From JAGVPT01 sp964384415 (GTDB lineage Bacteria; Bacteroidota; Ignavibacteria; UBA10030; UBA8401), in NCBI GenBank assembly GCA_964384415.1, contig CAYLMV010000131.1, positions 1 to 9,515 of the forward strand: a stretch of 9,515 bases of DNA, read 5' to 3'. Positions 8,201 through 9,515 of this stretch are shown here, one piece after another. The notes below the pieces were generated by a model. It was given only the letters and a program-made list of their open reading frames with translations, made no database searches and was not told where the DNA came from. The first letter of the stretch is position 1; each line of letters starts with the position of its first letter. The translations under genes and the position numbers were made by a program.

Positions 8201-8963
8201 TCCACTTGCTGGTCCCGCCGGAACCGTTTGTGAGGTTGAGCTTCCCTCCAAGGATCTTGATCTTGCCAAAAACTGCCACATTGTACGTGGTGGAGGAGCT
8301 CCCGCTTGATCCGGAGGTCGTAAGATAACTACTAGCGCCGCTGACCACGACATCACCCATTATGGTAATTATGCGGGTTCCAGAACTCGTCATCCTCCAT
8401 TGAAACGAATTCGAATTCAAGATAGTAACGCTGCCCCTCACAGTAACATTATCCCACCCTGTGTTCAACGAGGTGCTCTGAGCCGCACAATTCCAGGTAT
8501 AGTTGAAGTATGAAGTACCCGACGCGGGCGCACTAGGCGCCGTCGCCCCAGTGCCGGTGATGAGACATGTCGAGCCATCTCCCCAGACCGAGAGCGGGAT
8601 CGTCCCGCCATTGATCGCATGCTCGTACGTACTTCCGTTGCCAAAGGTAAAGGCTGCGACAGAGCTTGAGGCCGTGACGGAGAGCGAATTCTTCAGGTAT
8701 CCATTCACTACCACCGCCGCTCCGTTGATGGTGATAGCCGCAGCAACCGTAATAGTGTGTCCGGACTGAATCGTAATTGTACCGGAAGTCCCGGCGGGTG
8801 CACTCACAGCATCATTCCACACCGAACCGTCGAACGTCTGCCAGGAGGTGGCATCGCCCCAATTGCCGCTGGTTTTTGACTGATAATCACCTGCCGACTG
8901 TGAGAAGACTGTTCCAGGGATTAACAGAATGAAGAACAGGATAAGGCTTGATAAGGATTTCAT
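5217..8963 (-). CDS. Large multidomain pectin methylesterase (CE8) with T9SS tail
   Basis: A 1248-residue exported enzyme that should hydrolyse methyl esters of pectin, releasing methanol and leaving pectate. The signal peptide is 1-22 (MKSLSSLILFFILLIPGTVFSQ). Residues about 25-515 are Ser/Thr/Gly-rich beta repeats beginning SGNWGDATSWQ and TITIQSGHTITV, as in Bacteroidota surface adhesin regions. Two Fn3-like repeats follow (about 516-614 and 618-715). The CE8 beta-helix spans about 720-1047 with all family motifs: GTYYE (762-766), QAVAL (Gln838), QDTYY (Gln860, acid/base Asp861), DFIFG (nucleophile Asp888) and LGRPW (Arg954, Trp956). A linker beta domain follows (LPVELTTFTA..., 1055-1157), then a T9SS tail (1161-1248). 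An in-frame TTG at 9008 would add 15 residues, but the ATG at 8963 has an AGGTGA site and begins the signal peptide, so it was chosen. The first gene of the pectin run. Catalytic assignment is strong; the N-terminal role (substrate or surface binding) is unknown. Confidence 0.95.
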   Translation of the reverse strand: MKSLSSLILFFILLIPGTVFSQSAGDYQSKTSGNWGDATSWQTFDGSVWNDAVSAPAGTSGTITIQSGHTITVAAAITINGAAVVVNGYLKNSLSVTASSSVAAFTFGNGSTYEHAINGGTIPLSVWGDGSTCLITGTGATAPSAPASGTSYFNYTWNCAAQSTSLNTGWDNVTVRGSVTILNSNSFQWRMTSSGTRIITIMGDVVVSGASSYLTTSGSSGSSSTTYNVAVFGKIKILGGKLNLTNGSGGTSKWTFCGDSMIIASGAQFANPSNSLSGTRLVFAKKNGTQYYSNAGTNSAFSYGVDSNATVMLNSPLSVGSSSTPGYLILNSGKFVTSSTNTLTLTAGSQDSSFGGYVEGPLSAVIASTSQTTKALYIGKGGVYRPTILTVTQDAATSTTYTAELINSTPAANTLPAALDGVSASRYIHLVKGSGANVTNATIQLTYDTNDGVDVSNKDNLRIAKDNGAGNWVSLGGSGSANNTGNISSSIFGTTTAYGTLTTNDYVIAHANPAYVPTIPVLTTNAISNISTTFATSGGVISSDGDAPITAKGVCWNTSTGPTTANSKTSDGNLSTPFTSSITGLSAGVTYYVRAYAVNSAGTGYGNEDTLTTLSSLSAPTISTNAVTNIVNTTATGNGNITAWGGSAITDRGVAWSTSHNPTTADNFNSVGAGGTGAFTTPIGGLTLGTTYYVCAYATNTTGTSYGNEVSFTTPSPQPDVNKIVDSHGTPGVDCDYTTITDAFNAVPSNYTGHWFIYVKNGTYYEKPLLAAGKINVVLVGQDKDNTILTYDDYAGNNRTTNGVTSSGTNTSYSVAIDAADFQAQNITFQNTATFNSQAVALRTNGDRQSYYNCKMIGRQDTYYTQGGTGTGPDRLYHKNCYIEGSVDFIFGRDVALFDSCTLYCNRQGGTLTAASTEAGYTYGYVFLNCTIGSLALNAIGFDGNAMISFYLGRPWQASPKTVFINCYEPATLNLAGWTTMGPSPSLYSEYGCTGPGAASRAVNTNWTTSQPSTISAGQAANYTIANIFSKSNAGPGFSYAANWTPSQISVNMTLLPVELTTFTATSDRLTAMLEWATATEKANYGFDVERSAQQDSKKESVWMKVDFVQGSGTSNAPHRYSFEDTKLTPGKYSYRLKQIDQSGSFKYSQSVDVEVGTAPRKFTLSENYPNPFNPTTNIEFTVRDNGPATLKVYNIAGQVVAELFNGQAEAGKIYLETFNASRFASGIYFTVLQMGSQRLIHKMSLLK
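5220..5483 (-). other. T9SS type A sorting domain of the methylesterase
   Basis: This encodes residues 1161-1248: FTLSENYPNPFNPTTNIEF, LKVYNIAGQVVAELFNG, SGIYFTVLQMG and the basic end IHKMSLLK. It is a typical Por secretion tail. It resembles the tail encoded at 9159-9440 more than that of the pectate lyase (shared VYNIAGQ/IYNVAGQ, LFNG, final MxLLK). Confidence 0.9.
5823..6806 (-). other. CE8 pectinesterase catalytic domain
   Basis: Residues about 720-1047 of the methylesterase, about 330 residues, the usual size of a free-standing CE8 enzyme. The catalytic pair Asp861/Asp888, Gln838/Gln860 and Arg954 correspond to plant Asp136/Asp157, Gln113/Gln135 and Arg225. All are present, so the domain is expected to be active. 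Confidence 0.92.
6819..7418 (-). repeat. Two tandem Fn3-like repeats within the methylesterase
   Basis: Two units of about 98 residues: 516-614 (7122-7418) and 618-715 (6819-7112). Each runs P.(I/L)(S)TNA(I/V)(S/T)NI ... (T/S)ATSGG or ATGNGN ... APIT or SAIT, (K/R)GV(C/A)W(N/S)TS ... PTTA, then GL(S/T).G(V/T)TYYV.AYA.N..GT.YGNE...TT. This beta-sandwich repeat is common in Bacteroidota surface proteins and probably acts as spacer between the N-terminal region and the CE8 domain. Confidence 0.85.
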
Positions 8964-8967
8964 GATT

Positions 8968-8973
8968 TCACCT
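8968..8973 (-). promoter_or_regulatory. Ribosome binding site deciding the methylesterase start
   Basis: AGGTGA on the minus strand, 4 nt before the ATG at 8963. No comparable site precedes the in-frame TTG at 9008 or the ATG at 8993, so it favours the 1248-residue product. Confidence 0.65.
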
Positions 8974-9044
8974 GTCGGCTTAATAATTTCCATTATTGGA
9001 TTTCGCAAGAAGTTCGACCTCTGCGTTCTTGTATTACTAGGTGA

Positions 9045-9077
9045 TTTATCGTTATTTACCGTTTACTTTACCGGTAA
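9045..9077. promoter_or_regulatory. Candidate operator: three TTTA(T/C)CG repeats and a palindrome
   Basis: On the + strand TTTATCG (9045-9051), TTTACCG (9055-9061) and TTTACCG (9067-9073) repeat at 10- and 12-bp steps, about one helical turn apart. The last overlaps the perfect 10-bp palindrome TTACCGGTAA (9068-9077). The cluster lies about 80-115 bp upstream of the methylesterase ATG, in the only intergenic space before the pectin genes. This is where a promoter or operator is expected, but no clear -35/-10 or Bacteroidota -33/-7 pair was recognised. Function is inferred. Confidence 0.35.
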
Positions 9078-9116
9078 CTTAACCTTGCAAGAATCAACGC
9101 CCGCACGATACCAAAG

Positions 9117-9149
9117 CTCACTCCCCTCCCTTGCCGGGAGGGGAGTGAG
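9117..9149 (-). terminator. Strong hairpin after the right-edge gene, probable terminator
   Basis: A perfect 14-bp inverted repeat (CTCACTCCCCTCCC at 9117-9130, GGGAGGGGAGTGAG at 9136-9149) with a 5-nt loop, 9 nt beyond the stop codon at 9159. The position suits transcription termination or 3' end protection of the upstream mRNA. No T-run follows on the minus strand (CTTTGG), so it is not a textbook intrinsic terminator. It may instead be a copy of a dispersed intergenic palindrome. It separates the upstream gene from the pectin run. Confidence 0.6.
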
Positions 9150-9158
9150 ATAGTGCGA

Positions 9159-9515
9159 TTACTTCAAGAGCATCATTTTCTTTACATCATTCCTGGAAGC
9201 CGAATGCAGCACATAGAAATACATGCCGCTCGGGAGGTCTTTCGCATCGAAGGTCAACGTATATACCTGGCTCGGCTGAGCAACGCCGTTGAACAGCGTG
9301 GCAACTTCCTGACCGGCAACGTTGTAGATCTTCAATGTAGTCTGCTCTGCATTCTTTGAAGCAAAAGTGAATTTCGTGCTGGGGTTGAACGGATTCGGAT
9401 AGTTCTGCGACAGCGCGAAATCGGAGGCTGTCAATGTCGTGGCAACTTCGACTACGCTGCTATACCGGATTTTTCCGTCGCGGTCAACCTGTTTCAGGCG
9501 GTATGAATATTTGCT
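9159..9515 (-). CDS. C-terminal end of a T9SS-exported protein (partial)
   Basis: The reading frame enters at the right edge and encodes the last 118 residues of a protein whose start and main domain are outside the window. The visible part starts SKYSYRLKQVDRDGKIRYSS and VVEVATT, the end of the Fn3-like linker that often precedes the sorting tail. The methylesterase has the near-identical GKYSYRLKQIDQSGSFKYS. The T9SS tail follows: FALSQNYPNPFNPSTKFTF, LKIYNVAGQEVATLFNG, SGMYFYVLHSAS and the basic end VKKMMLLK. A TTG near 9434 could be taken for a start, but the frame is open without interruption to the edge and the upstream residues fit the family. The enzyme or binding function is unknown. 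The hairpin at 9117-9149 suggests it ends its own transcription unit. Confidence 0.9.
   Translation of the reverse strand, partial: SKYSYRLKQVDRDGKIRYSSVVEVATTLTASDFALSQNYPNPFNPSTKFTFASKNAEQTTLKIYNVAGQEVATLFNGVAQPSQVYTLTFDAKDLPSGMYFYVLHSASRNDVKKMMLLK

Noticed and set aside
8964..9008. N-terminal extension of the methylesterase from a TTG at 9008
   Set aside because: It puts 15 polar residues before the signal peptide and has no ribosome binding site. The ATG at 8963 has AGGTGA at 4 nt and starts a textbook signal peptide.

Overview
The window looks like chromosomal DNA from a polysaccharide-degrading bacterium of the Bacteroidota/Ignavibacteriota (FCB) group. Three separate proteins end in a C-terminal tail of the type IX secretion system (T9SS, Por) type, each with the 'NYPNPFNP' motif and a closing 'SG(I/V/M)YF..L' strand. 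That exact motif is typical of Ignavibacteria, Kryptonia and relatives rather than classical Bacteroides. The genus cannot be fixed from the sequence. All real genes lie on the minus strand, so the window is transcribed from right to left. The + strand open frames are shadows.

Layout in transcription order: (1) 9515-9159, the last 118 residues of a T9SS-exported protein whose catalytic part lies outside the window, followed by a perfect 14-bp hairpin at 9117-9149. (2) A short intergenic region at 8964-9116 with three TTTA(T/C)CG repeats. (3) 8963-5217, a 1248-residue multidomain pectin methylesterase (CE8) with a large beta-rich N-terminal region, two Fn3-like repeats and a T9SS tail. (4) 5137-3572, a family 9-like pectate lyase (PL9), also T9SS-tailed. 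(5) 3481-410, a TonB-dependent outer-membrane receptor of 1023 residues with an N-terminal carboxypeptidase-regulatory-like domain. (6) 263-1, the first 87 codons of another secreted protein, cut by the window edge. The gaps between genes 3-6 are 79, 90 and 146 bp, compatible with one operon, though internal promoters cannot be excluded.

Together this reads as a small pectin-utilisation locus. The CE8 enzyme would strip methyl esters from homogalacturonan. The PL9 lyase, which prefers de-esterified pectate, would then cleave the backbone. The TonB receptor is the obvious candidate to import the resulting oligogalacturonides. The receptor resembles the SusD-independent TonB-Xanth-Caul type (TIGR01782) more than SusC, and no SusD gene is visible. 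The substrate of the receptor is inferred from context only. No RNA genes, insertion sequences, CRISPR arrays or phage genes were seen, and no intergenic stretch exceeds about 150 bp.
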